A DNA stretch of 64,000 nt, taken from the NCBI GenBank assembly GCA_029876055.1, contig CM056876.1, positions 3,844,001-3,908,000 on the forward strand, written 5' to 3'. This document shows, piece by piece, positions 1-10,779 of the stretch; within the stretch, counting starts at the first letter, position 1, and the number at the start of each line of letters is the position of its first letter. Below the pieces are notes generated by a model that worked only from the letters and a program-made list of their open reading frames with translations, ran no database searches and had not been told where the DNA came from. A program made the translations under genes and the position numbers. The DNA is from Madurella fahalii (lineage: Eukaryota; Ascomycota; Sordariomycetes; Sordariales).

Positions 1-3000
1 CATGCCGAAGATGCTGGCCACGGCGCTGAGCGGCAGGAAGATGACCGTCACGATGGTGAAGGCGTAGATGGCGCGTTCCTGGCGGTCCTTGGTGCGCGAG
101 ACATTGTTGCGGTTCTAGAAGCGGTTGCGGCGAGGATTAGGTCAGCACTACTAGGTTGCTTTGCCGGGGGGAGGAGCGCACCTCTTCTTCCAACTGCGAC
201 GCGTGGATCAGCATCTCGCTAAACTGGCGCTCTCGCCGGCCCAGGTGCCGGAGACATTCGCGGATCAGGAGCGGGCGGAGGCCCCCTGAGCCCGAGACTG
301 CGAGCTCGGATCGCACCACGCGAGTGATTGGCTCTTGGTCAAACCTGCGGCTTCTGTCCTGGTCTTGCTCGGCGTCTACTAATTTGGTAGGGAGCATGGG
401 ATCGTAGCTCTTCCCCTCCGCGACAACACGACTGGTTTCTGTGTCGATGATCATCAGGTCGCTTTCTCTGTGGGTCGGGTTCAACATCTTAGCTGCTGTC
501 AACATTCCCTTGAATATCGACTGCTGCGTCTGGATCGTCCATTGGATGATAGCCATTTCCTGCTTGAGGAGGCCGATGCTGCGCTCATGGCCTCTGTCTG
601 GTATCTTGCTGTTGCTGATATTTGCTTCCTGCGGTGCGGGTTAGCCAAGATAATCTTGCGTGGTTGGTGCTACTACTCACTACCGCACTTAAACAGGAGG
701 AATATGTTGCGCTGATGTCTGGCGCATTCGGATTCTCCGGGATCACGCCCGGAGCAACATCCTTTAAGACTCTCATGCTCATGAGTGACACTAGCTCTAA
801 TGGCAGCACGACGGAGCTCTTGGATACTGGCTGCCCCGGCAAGGCCTCGATCATGGTGTTGATTCCCTTCTTCAGAAGACCGCTGGCACCGCATACCAAC
901 TCATGCGACCGTATCCGGTCACTTGGCAAGGTGACCAGACCTAGTACCAGGTGTATCCAGGCGTCGATCAGTGTCAATGGGGTTGTGATTTTTGCGCGAT
1001 CTGATTGCTGTGCGTGCACAAAAATCTCATTGAATGACATGACATCGACGGCGATATCTCTGAGGGCATTTGTGATCTTGTCAAGAGACCATGCTGATAC
1101 ACCGGGTTCCTGGGAGTCATCAGAGTGGCCGTAGGGTGGGGGTGAATACTGCATCACCAAAGTCAGATCCAAATCAACTGGGACAAAAGGCATCTTTCAG
1201 CATACCTGGACTAGCACCTTGATAGCGCCCCAGAACTTTGCAACCGTCGGAGCCTCGGCCTCCGGAGAAAAAAAGAATTCGAAGACGGTGTTAGCAAAGC
1301 TGAACAGGCTGATACGCTTCTCGTAGTCGGCTTGCCGTTCTTTTGCCTTTCGGCTTTGAGGCTGACCGAATAGCGTTTTGACCTCGGTTTCTAGAAGTTC
1401 GTAGACGGAGCGACGTGAAGCTGGTTGGCAATCGCTATACGCCCAGTGATCCCCAAATGCCGTTTCACTCTGCAGGTATGCGTCAACCTCGCTGAATTGT
1501 TCACTGAACGTCTTGACGTCGGAGGAACTTGAGGCTGAAACGCCGTCGAGGCAAGTGAAGACAGCAAAAGAGCGGTTATGCTTTGGCTTCTCGGTGTCTG
1601 AGCCCTTAATGCCTTGTGGTGTAGTGGAAGCTTGGTTTGTGGTCAGTTTCTGGATACCTGGCTGCATCGTGGGCGTTGCTGCTTTGGCCTTCCCCTGGAC
1701 ATGTTCATTCCTCTCAAGAGGTCCCAGTAGCCGGGCTACGGGGGGATTAGAAGGTGGCCTATGTCCGTCAGTGGCAATGATACGCCCCGAACCGAGGAAT
1801 CCCGCTTACCCGACCTGAAGATCCAACACGATCTGGGAATCCGAACGCAAAGCTCGATTGTATATCTTCGGCCAATCATCCGCCGTGACTCGCTCTTTGT
1901 GACGGAAGAATTGCACGGAATTTGGCCAGAACTCGCGAAAATGAGAAAGGAAGCTCTACAGGACGTCAGTTTGTCAGCAGCTCTAAAAGAGAAATCGAAG
2001 ACGCCGGGTGCGGGAGAACGAACAAACCAACTCTGGCATTCGACGACAGGGATCGACCACACCACATCTCCCCGATACCGTACCGACAACATGGGGCCGG
2101 GCCCCGAAGTGGATAAGCCTTGGACAGAATCGGCGAGTCCGTAGATCGAGCCGTTGCAGAGATCGTCCTCCGACATGCGACTACATGTGAGGAGAAGTGC
2201 TAAGATGCTGATCAGACAGGATGGTACGTTGGCACAGCTTTAGGGGCAACGTATTTACAGTTGTCAAGAATTAAACACCACAGCTGGGCGATGTGAAAGC
2301 AGGCTTCTGGTGAACCTTTGCGATGGAGAACAGCTTGCTGCATATCCCTCTCTCGCGTGGTACCGGCGAACTGAGCCTGAAGCAGGGTTTGTATAGGGAA
2401 CATTCTCGGGTTATCCGCAGAAAGGAGGCCAGAGTATCGCTCTAATGTAAAGTAAGGCAGGCAGATCCAGGTCACAGTTCGGGGCGCAAGAGCCTGTTCA
2501 GCGGGGCTGCTGCCCAACGGCAGAAGATTTTGGATGAACTTAGGCTCCATGCTCCCGACGTAACATCCGGTGGATGTTTGGATCGATCTGACGTGATCGC
2601 GCTTGATACTCGCAATCATCTCAGAAAGCCCTTTCTTCTCGCTTCCGGTGAGGCCCGGGACCTGCAAGGCTTGTGTCTGCGGCCCAGGTCAGCTCCGGGA
2701 ACAAGCTGCGGAGGGTGGCGACGCACCGAGAACTCGTCAAAGTCCATTAATCGCTGCGTAAAGTGGCTGCAGAGTCCAGTTAGCTCAGGAAAGAGTTTCG
2801 TTCGCGGAGTATAAAAGCGTCTCACATCCATCGGAACAGGGAATTTGACAGGAAATTACTGCTCATGAGGGTGGTCAACTGAACAGTATGGCGACCGCCC
2901 AGGTAGCCTTCTCCGTCGTATCTTGATGCAAGGACATGGCAGGCAGGGAGACCAATCGCACTACGGTTAGTCTCACCAAAGCCGGGTTCCTGTTTGCCGT

Positions 3001-3487
3001 CCTCGATGGAGTCGGTCTCCGAGGACTTGCGGCTAGTTCCCAAGCGCGAGGCAGCAAATGAATACAGCGCGACGGGGTGGAGAGGTCTTTCGCGCACTAT
3101 CTGTTGCAGCTGTGGCGGTGGACTGTGGATGATGTCGAGATCATCCGAGTAGTATTTATCGAGTTCGGGGGGGCCATTGGCATGACGCTTGCGACGTCTG
3201 CGAACTGGCTTGGTCGCCTGGTATCGCTCGCTTTCACCCTCACTCATAGACGTCCACGGCGACGGCGTCCTCTGTCGCGGAGATGTTGGGCTGAACCGTG
3301 GGGATGCCTGAGCGTAGGCTATCGATGGTTGACGACGTCTTCTTCGGCCGCGCAAGTAGTTCTCTTCATCACGGTAGCCGCCATGGTATTTGGGCGTGCC
3401 AATGTCTCTATGCGCCGTCGCCGTAAAAGTGCTGTAGCGCCGAGGCGGCGGAGGTGGTGATGTCTCGATCCGGAGCGGGTACGACAT
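1..3487 (-). CDS. Fungal CorA-like Mg2+ transporter-domain protein, 3' end cut by window edge
   Basis: Multi-exon gene reassembled by eye. Exons on the minus strand: 3487-2826, 2766-2727, 2661-2228, 2180-2024, 1955 to about 1815, about 1743-1206, 1148-681, 628 to about 150, then about 115 to the edge. Introns 2767-2825, 2662-2726, 2181-2227, 1956-2023, 1149-1205 and 629-680 have GT-AG ends and restore the frame at each junction (for example RWIHFTQRLMDFDEF, then VPGLTGSEKKG). The N-terminus (about 110 residues) is Pro/Arg-rich and probably disordered. The middle carries segments I associate with a fungal CorA-like family (TWICLPYFTLERY, FPIQTLLQAQF, CFHIAQLWCLILDN, VSLMSMRVLKDVAPG). The last visible exon reads AIYAFTIVTVIFLPLSAVAS then IFGM, the first membrane helix, and stops just before the Asn of the CorA GMN motif. 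Probable ion-channel-like membrane protein; the substrate is not proven. The exact ends of exons 5, 6 and 8 are uncertain. It is probably not part of the NRPS cluster. Confidence 0.75.
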
Positions 3488-4416
3488 GCTGGGGTTGGTG
3501 AGGGCTCCGAGAGAAAGATCAAGGTTTAACAGAAAATCAGGTTCAGTTCAAGCCGTGGCAGCAGCCCACTCGCCCACAGCATGGCCGCTGCAATCTTGGC
3601 GGGGTGGGACCTGCGGCGTGTTGACATGTTGTGTTGATTGGCGAAGTTGAGCGCTAGCAACGGACTTGATTGGTCCTGTACAGGACTCACAGATACCTAT
3701 CAGGCAAGGTATGTATTTACTGCACTCTAAGCAGGGCAGGGTCTCTCCTGGCCTGGCCAACACCCCAGAAAGTCGCGGGATCCCGCGCAAGCAAGGGTAC
3801 GCGGTATCCACACTATAGCCCTTCCCACCCAATTACCTTAGCCAGATACAGTATCGAAGGTAATACCACAATCTCTACAGATTCAGAACCGAATCCGAGG
3901 AATCGAACCTGCTTCCGTAATACTACTAGTACTATCCTGGGTTACAAGAAGCGGAATACAGTGGTTAAGTCCCTCGTGGTAAATAGTTTACAAGTTGGGA
4001 CCCGTCCATGGGCGATGGGACTGCCGGGCACAATACTCCATGCCCGAGACACCTACCATGGAGCGGAAGAAACCTCGGCCGGGGGTACTAGAATGCCCGA
4101 TTCCAAAGGTATACAGTGAGGTAATTAGACCTTGCACTCAATGGACAGCCGGGGATACTCTGCTCTGACTGGGATTAATGTCGAAATTATTACTCTGTTG
4201 TGCGAGGTTGGTGTGCTATTCTCCACGATGCTACTGCTTTCGGGGGCAACACGCTCATGTTATGCTTGATTTGATGGTACATGATCTATCCCTGCTAATT
4301 TCTATCCCCAGAAACCTCATGCCAACTGATGCAACACACATCCGTCGCCGAGCACATTACAAACGACGACCAACGAGATCTAGCCCACACTGATATCGCT
4401 CAAGAATGCATTCTGT
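3488..4416. other. Intergenic, no gene seen
   Basis: Nothing recognisable on either strand. The ORFs present are short, lack domain-like composition and are not joined by plausible introns. It should hold the 5' region of the CorA-like gene and the 3' region of the P450 gene. Confidence 0.5.
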
Positions 4417-6034
4417 TTACCTGAATACACCTGAGGCAATCTGGTCAAGTACCTCATGGTGCTCCACGTCCCAGGTATTGCATTCTCTCGCAACGATCTC
4501 CCTAACCCAGTCGCCCCGCGGCGAAAAACGGGCCTTGAACGGCAGAGGCTTGGTGACCAGTCCATCGCTGCCCTTGGTGTCCACGGCGACGGGTTCGCCC
4601 GTCTCGGTCAGCTCGGGGCGCACCTCAAAGGCCCACAGGAGGCGAGTCACAGCGATCCACAGGCCGTTGCGCGCAACATGGCGGCCGGGACAGATGCGGC
4701 GCCCGTACCCGAAACCGACGGTAGGGAGGTCGCGCGTAGACTTACCGTCCAGCCAGCGCTCCGGCACGAACGCCTCCACGTCGGGACCAAACACACCTTC
4801 CTCGCGCGTGATGGACCAGTGGTTCGCTATGACGACCGAGTTGGCGGGGATCCGGAACCCCTCGTAGTTGGTCTCGACCTTGGTGAAGTGCGGCACGCCC
4901 GCCGCCCCCGCGGGCCTCCACCGCAGCAGCTCCTCCACGACGGCGTCGATGTAGGGGAGCGCCGGCCGGTCCCCGAAGCCGGGCAGCCGCCCGCGCCCCA
5001 CCACGGCGTCCAGGTCCTCCTGCGCCTTGGACACCCAGCCGCGGTGGCCCTCGGTGATGCAGGCCACCACGAACCACATCATGGTCTCGGTGCTAGCGTC
5101 CAGCGCGGCATCCGCCATGATGCCAATGTCGAGCGCCAGCTCCTCGGTCGGCATCGCGATGCCCTGGGCGTCGACGGCCTTCTGCATCTGCTTGGCCACG
5201 TTCCACCCGCCGCTGCTGAGGGCGCGCTCGAAATTCCCCACGTGCAGGGCGCGCTGCCGCTGCCAGTGCGAAGCGGCTTCGGCTTTCCACGGCGCCAGGA
5301 ACTCGGGCAGCTTGTTCAGAACCGGAAACGAGTCTACCAGGTATTTCCCCACCTGGGCTAGCTGGTCAAACTCGTGGTTGACGGCGTGGGCCTGCAGGAG
5401 GATGGGATCTGCCGCGGTGCGGACACGGTGGCTGTAGAATAACGAGTAGATGACACTGGCGGTCATGCGCTCCATGTGGCCGTGGCAATCGATGGGGCGG
5501 TCGGCGTCTTCCAGTAGACCGAACAGCAGCTGCTTCGACTCGAGGTCCTCTCGCTCAGGACTGGGCTCTCCAGCCTCTGGTGCAGCTTGAAGCGCTCATC
5601 GTAGGGCCGCAAGAGCATGTGCATCCCCTGCAGGGCCAGTTCATGGGCCACCTGCCCGGGATGATGAGACGGCTGTTCAGGAGAACTCGGGAAAGGTCAG
5701 CACTTACAACAAAGCGAGGCCGGTCCGAGAAAGTGGCGCCCTGCTTGGCTAGGAGATCATGAGCCGCTTTGGAGCTGGTCAAGATGATCACGTGCTGCCC
5801 AGCCATGTTGAGATGGATGAGGGGCCCGTACGTCTTACTCCAGGCGTGGTATTGGAGCCATGGATGCGACTTGGGCGCCTGGTGGACGTTTCCGAGAATG
5901 GGCAAGGTGGGTGGACCGGGCGGAAACGGCAATGACAATTTGGGCTTCCCTGAGGCGGCGGCGGCGGGTCTCGTGAGGAAGTAGAGCGATGTGAGGACTA
6001 CAATTGCAACCGCGTACAGCGCTGCCGAGGCCAT
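4417..6034 (-). CDS. Cytochrome P450 (OrdA/CYP64-like), frameshifted
   Basis: Heme monooxygenase anchored to the ER. Exon 1 (6034-5708) starts with a membrane helix (ALYAVAIVVLTSLYFL) and the proline hinge PPGPPTLPILGN. A 56-bp intron (5652-5707, GTAAGT...CAG) joins RFV to VAHELALQGM. Exon 2 carries the I-helix stretch DASTETMMW, the ExxR motif EELLRWRP, the PERW motif FVPERW and the heme loop FGYGRRICPG with the axial Cys. All catalytic motifs are present. Anomaly: near 5555-5590 the frame of PYDERFKLHQRLESPVLSE does not continue into EDLESKQLLFGLLE, which lies in another frame. Compared with related P450s, about eight residues are also missing here, so a deletion of roughly 25-26 bp is likely (or an assembly error). 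If real, the gene is a pseudogene. Its position beside the NRPS fits a tailoring oxidase. Confidence 0.85.
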
Positions 6035-7107
6035 TTACTGCAGTGTGGTCGTGTAACGGTGATATTGAAAAGCGAAGACTTGGTTCTCGATGCAAAGGTT
6101 GGATGATCGGTACTACCTTATACGTACTTAGATCGACGTTTTGCCCGGGGGCAGCACTTTTCGGAACGAGCGGCGTTTGTTCCCTGTTCAACGGCGTTTC
6201 CCATTCCTACCCCACATCCGCAGAGGGAGCAGTGCCCAATGAGGCACCAACATAGCGTCCGTCGGCTAAGGAACAATTGCGTTTACTGTGCACTACCTAC
6301 CCCAGAATCTCAGGCTGAACCGAGGAGAACATCGGTAGGAACCTTCGACCGCGTCCCGGGATATATGTACCTAGGCTTCCCTACACTCCAGGTAGTCGGT
6401 GTGATTCAATAGACTTGGAAATAGAATATCGGGAGGCGGGCTGGTGTGCCGTAGGAGCATGATGAACATCTCACTCTACAAAAGAGGATTAGCGGTGTAC
6501 ACGTACATATACGGCTGAGCGCGTATTTCTGGGGTCCGGTGGTCGAGAGGCGGGCTGAGTCATAGTTATTGCGGCACAGTTTTCTGGGCAACGAAAAACC
6601 GGCGTGCGAAGCTAAACTTTGTTGGCGGTTTCTTACTGCCTACGCTCCCCGTAACTGCTTCCAGACATGCATGTACGATATGTGTTAGCGTATCCAAGTA
6701 AGCATGGATGTGCTCATTGCTTGGAGGCTCGTGAAAGGGATAATTAACTACAAATGGAAGCGTGGGACGCACCATGCGACTACAATCCATTGGCAGGGTT
6801 CACTGAACTTATTCTTTACGCCGACGGAACGCCCAGCGTCCATGCAGAGTTCGAAGCCCTCCACAGGATATAAGTCTCCGCGAACAGCGGTTATCCGGGT
6901 AGCAACCACAGGGCCGATGCGATGGCTTGGAACGTAACGACGGTCAACGGCTTGCAAGATGTGGCCCTGCAAAGCCTTGCGAGAAGGGATATTATTCGAG
7001 CTGCCAGACGTACCTAAAGTAAAATCTGACATAAGCCCGCACATTACAAATCGACTTTGACCATTGAACTCCAGTACTTACTCTCCGTCCCACACATGTC
7101 CATAGGC
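6035..7107. other. Intergenic between P450 and membrane-protein gene
   Basis: No supported gene. It contains the P450 promoter region (minus strand) and the 3' side of the rhodopsin-domain gene. Short ORFs here have no recognisable domains. Confidence 0.5.
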
Positions 7108-8372
7108 TCATTTATCATTGACCTTGGCAGTGTATGCCGGAGCCGCACTCCCAGAAGCATCCTCGAGCTCGATGTAACGATGCGTCGTGACCCTGATAGG
7201 TGCTTGACCACTCCCCGACGACTCCTGATACCGGTCTGAAGCAATGTCTCCTGACTTTTGGGGTGTTGATGCAGCCGTCGATGGGTTAAGACCGAGTTTA
7301 GCGGCCAAAGCCGTCTTCCCCAAGTAGCGCGACCAGAAGAGCCGAAGGGCGGGTGCGCAGCTGACCATAAGGAAAGTGCAGCACTCGATGATGCTGTGAA
7401 GAGATTAGTCGGATCAACATACCACCGTCTCCGGGGAGCAGAAGACGTACGTTGTAAGCATTGCGTTGGTGATGCTGCTTGAAGTCTCGGCCACTTGGTC
7501 GGTTTGATAGTACAAGGACACCGCGGCAGCGATGATACCGAAGCTGCCGGTTAGAAACACCAAGGCGACTCCGATCTTCTTGCGCCGTGAAAGCTTCAGA
7601 TTGACGACAAAGGGAAGCGGTAGCGCAAAAATGACGAGGTCCACGACCAGTGACAGGCTGTTGCGCGAGACGGTTGAGTGGTATGTGGATCTGACGCAGG
7701 AGAACAGGAACGCCGTATCCACGGTATGCAGCCCTGGGCTACAATGAACCCCAGTCCACATTGCTGAGGCGAAGAAACACAAGGCCATCGCCACCATAAG
7801 GAAGTAGCCCGTGTACCGCAGCCACTTGTGGATGCCGAACGTCCGCATCACAAAGATAAGGATGGGGAGTTTGGCAAAGTACATGGCGGCCGCCGCGGTA
7901 AAGATACATGCTACTGCTAGCTGTGCAACCTTCCTGTCAGCAACTCGAACTTCACATATCGTAGCGTTGGGTTATGCCCTACACTTGTGATGAATGTTAT
8001 CTCCATATCCTTGGGCGTCGAATTGAAGGCTGAGGCAGTATGACCCCTGTTAGCCCTCTCCAAGCAAGCAGTGGGTCCATACTTGCACATATTTATCATT
8101 GAAGATGTTGCTGAATAGCTGGTAACTAGGGTGAAGCCGATGACGGTTAGGTCTGGGCCATAGTGTTAGGCTCGGGTCATACAATCAAGGACACCCATAG
8201 CGAACGGTAAAATTCCCCGCAACTCACAGTCATCGGCGAACAGTTTCTTGTAGTGGCTCCAATTCGTACCGAGCCTGAGCGTGACTAACGAACCTGTCAC
8301 CGCATTCAACGTCACCATGGCGGCGATATAGTTTTTCGACGGTATGGCGGTTGGCTGGATGACGAACTCCAT
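7108..8372 (-). CDS. Fungal rhodopsin-domain (SAT4/PTH11-like) integral membrane protein
   Basis: Four exons. Exon 1 (8372-8228) ends in FADDY across a 75-bp intron (8153-8227). Exon 2 (8152-7983) reads LTVIGFTLVTSYS. Intron 7921-7982 leads to exon 3 (7920-7423), which carries several hydrophobic helices (LAVACIFTAAAAMYFAKLPI, YFLMVAMALCFFAS, LVVDLVIFALPLPFVVNL, GVALVFLTGSFGIIAAAVSL). The last exon starts at about 7393 or a few bases further in (two possible acceptors) and gives a final helix plus a soluble tail of about 70 residues (SRYLGKTALAAKLGL onward). The WDDY/ADDY-like motif after helix 2 and the seven-helix layout are typical of the fungal rhodopsin-domain family of hypothetical membrane proteins. 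It lacks an obvious CFEM domain. Such genes often lie in metabolite clusters, but a role here is only inferred. Confidence 0.75.
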
Positions 8373-10052
8373 CTTTTCGGCCGTTCACGGTGGCGTCCTG
8401 AAGGACCGTGGAAAACGAAGATTTGCAGTGGGATGCTGCAATGCTCTTTAATCATGTGCGGCTTGAACAGCGCCGCGCTTTGAGGTACTCACGGCGGCAG
8501 ATCCACGGCGCAGCTGCAACGGAAACTCGCCGATGGACTTTGCCACATCGAACGTAAATGAATCGGTCGCAAAGGCAGATGACAGAGGCGTGGCAAGCGG
8601 CGGATAAAGATAAAGATACCAAACTGTAAGAGAAAGGAGGCATAGCTAACGAAGTGAGGTATTTAGCTTGAAGACGTACCCCAAGTATTATGCCCCTGGG
8701 CCTTTTATCACTGCCGAACAGAGTAACATGTCCGTGTCGATAATGTGATGGGTTTAACTTTGGGAGCTACTAAGTATTAGGGGAGGGGTGGGGGAAGCGG
8801 CGGGTAAGTGTCATGTTGATTGATGTTTCGAGGTTTAGCAGGGGCGCGGCGCGGGAGGCTCGGTCCACGATCGCGCTTATTACGCTACACGGGGTGCATC
8901 CCGATATCGTACCGGAAGGGCGATGCTCTCTGTGGAGTCCCGGAGTAAAGACTGCGTCATTATCAGCATAAGCAGGTCAATGGCTAACCAGTAAGAGAAG
9001 AATAAACCTAATAGTGTCGACGCCCTCAACTACCTGCTCCGCTTATCTCACGAGGCGCTTACTGTGACCAGCAGATATGCTAGCCAGCGTGGCCAATAGG
9101 GAGGGCTCACGCCAGCGGCCCCCAAGTCGCCGGTCTAGCACGGTGAAGATGCCATAGCCGATGTGATACTGTGCTAAAATTCAAGAACTCCGGAGTCGCG
9201 TTACAACCGGTGCCTGCCCCCGCTAACCGGTTTACCCATGCCAAAATCAAAATATTCTATCGTTGCAGATTTTTGTAAGGAAGATTGGGACACTGGCAGA
9301 TGGCTTCCTACTTGCCAATGTGTATCCGCGGACTCCCTGACTCGTTCAATGCCCTCTCCTTAAATAACTCCCTGATTTGTCTTTGGCAGGGCGTACTAGT
9401 ACGGTTGATTCAGTATGTGGTTGCTAACCGAATTGTTTTCGGGCGCAATGATATTCGTACACGCGGAAGCCTGCCGCAAAATCCCATCTTGGGTGCAGAA
9501 TGAGGGAAATCTCCGCTAGCCGACGGTAACGGGAGGCCTATACTTACCTACGAGGACTTCTAGCTTTCCTTCTGCTAAAACCTCAACCGTACATGAACCC
9601 CTATATCTCTTGGGGGACCGTAAAGAGTAACCTACAGGGCTGGAGCCTCATGGCTGTCATGATTCCCGGTCAATTCAAGTTCTTGGGCCCGTTGAGACCT
9701 AGACTACAATCCTGTATATGTTGAACTTGTTGATTATTACTTACGCCTGAAGGAGACAATCACGGGGAATGTTACAACTTAGAGGTAGCGAATCCTAAAA
9801 TTCTAATTCAGAGCTGAGAACTTAACAGTAAGTAAGAACAGAATATTGATAAAAGCAGATAACGAGCTTGGAAAACAGCTACAAAACCTGACCCCAGACG
9901 CCAACAGAAAAGCCAAAAAAAAAAAAAAAAAAAAAACCAAATAAGACGACATCGCCAGCCACATGACGCCGAAATGTTATCAAGTCCTTGCAGAAACTCC
10001 TAAAGAAAAGAAAACAAAGGAAATATAACCATCGTAAGGAGGAAACGAACAA
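8373..10052. other. Intergenic, NRPS 3' flank
   Basis: No gene supported on either strand. The segment nearest the NRPS stop codon holds a 22-base A run and is the likely 3' UTR and terminator area of the NRPS transcript. Confidence 0.5.
9915..9936. repeat. A22 homopolymer (T22 on the NRPS strand)
   Basis: Uninterrupted run of 22 A on the plus strand, about 120 bp beyond the NRPS stop codon. It may be a simple repeat or lie in the 3' UTR. Confidence 0.9.
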
Positions 10053-10779
10053 TCACCACCTTCCAGCAGTCACGCCCCCAATTCCAACACCGACTGGGAC
10101 CGGAAATGACCCCACCCTCTTCCTCAACCTAGGCTTTCCCCCTTCGCCACTCGTACTAGTAGCGGCCGCATACTCAGGCAGTTTGAACGGCCTCAACGCC
10201 CTCCCACCCCCACCCCGCCCGGATCCAACCGACGACACCTCACTCCCACTGGATCCGGGCGTCGACGGCGGACTAGGCGGGTTCATCCTCTCCTTTGCCC
10301 ACGGTGAACCTCCTAGACCCGACGAAACCGGGCCCGAGGCCAATGACGCGGATGATTCCGGGCTGAGCAACGACGACGACGGAAGGGAAGGATACGATGA
10401 CCCAGTGCCTCTCCTCACCGGCGCTGTTCCCGCCATCGCCGACATACCCGCGCTGGTTGGTATGGTATTCTTCCTCCTGGGGACGCCCATCATCCTCGGC
10501 GAGGCTACCAACGGCGAGCCGAGGACTGGGGTTGCCCTGCTTCTGCTTCCGGCACGGCTCGCCTGTTTGGAGCTATTCTTCGAGCTCGAATCGAGCATGA
10601 AGAACCCGCCTCTCGCACTCGCAGTCATGCTCTGTGATGAATCCGTGCGCGGTGGCCCCCGTGGCCGATGCCTGGGTCCCTCTCTTTCCCTCTCCAGTGC
10701 CTCCCTCTCCCTCGGGCTGCGACGCGCCCTGTTTCCATCCGCTTGGATTCTCGAGGTGAGCATCGTCTGCGCCTGCTTG
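10053..10779 (-). other. NRPS C-terminal low-complexity basic tail
   Basis: About 240 residues after the degenerate carrier domain, rich in Ser, Pro, Gly and Arg (REREALEREREG, SSSLLSPESSAS, GSGRGGGGRAL). No domain is seen. It stays open to the TGA at 10053-10055 with no intron needed. It is probably disordered. The true stop could differ if an unrecognised intron exists. Confidence 0.6.

Noticed and set aside
1761..2144. 127-codon plus-strand ORF
   Set aside because: Antisense to CorA-like exons 4 and 5, which show family-like sequence (REFWPNSVQFF, VTADDWPKIY) and consistent splice sites.
3890..3975. tRNA-like stretch (GGTTCGATTCC on the minus strand, possible long variable arm)
   Set aside because: The T stem pairs at only three positions and no acceptor stem or consistent anticodon arm forms.
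4456..5361. 301-codon plus-strand ORF over the P450
   Set aside because: GC-rich antisense shadow of the P450 exon; no domain.
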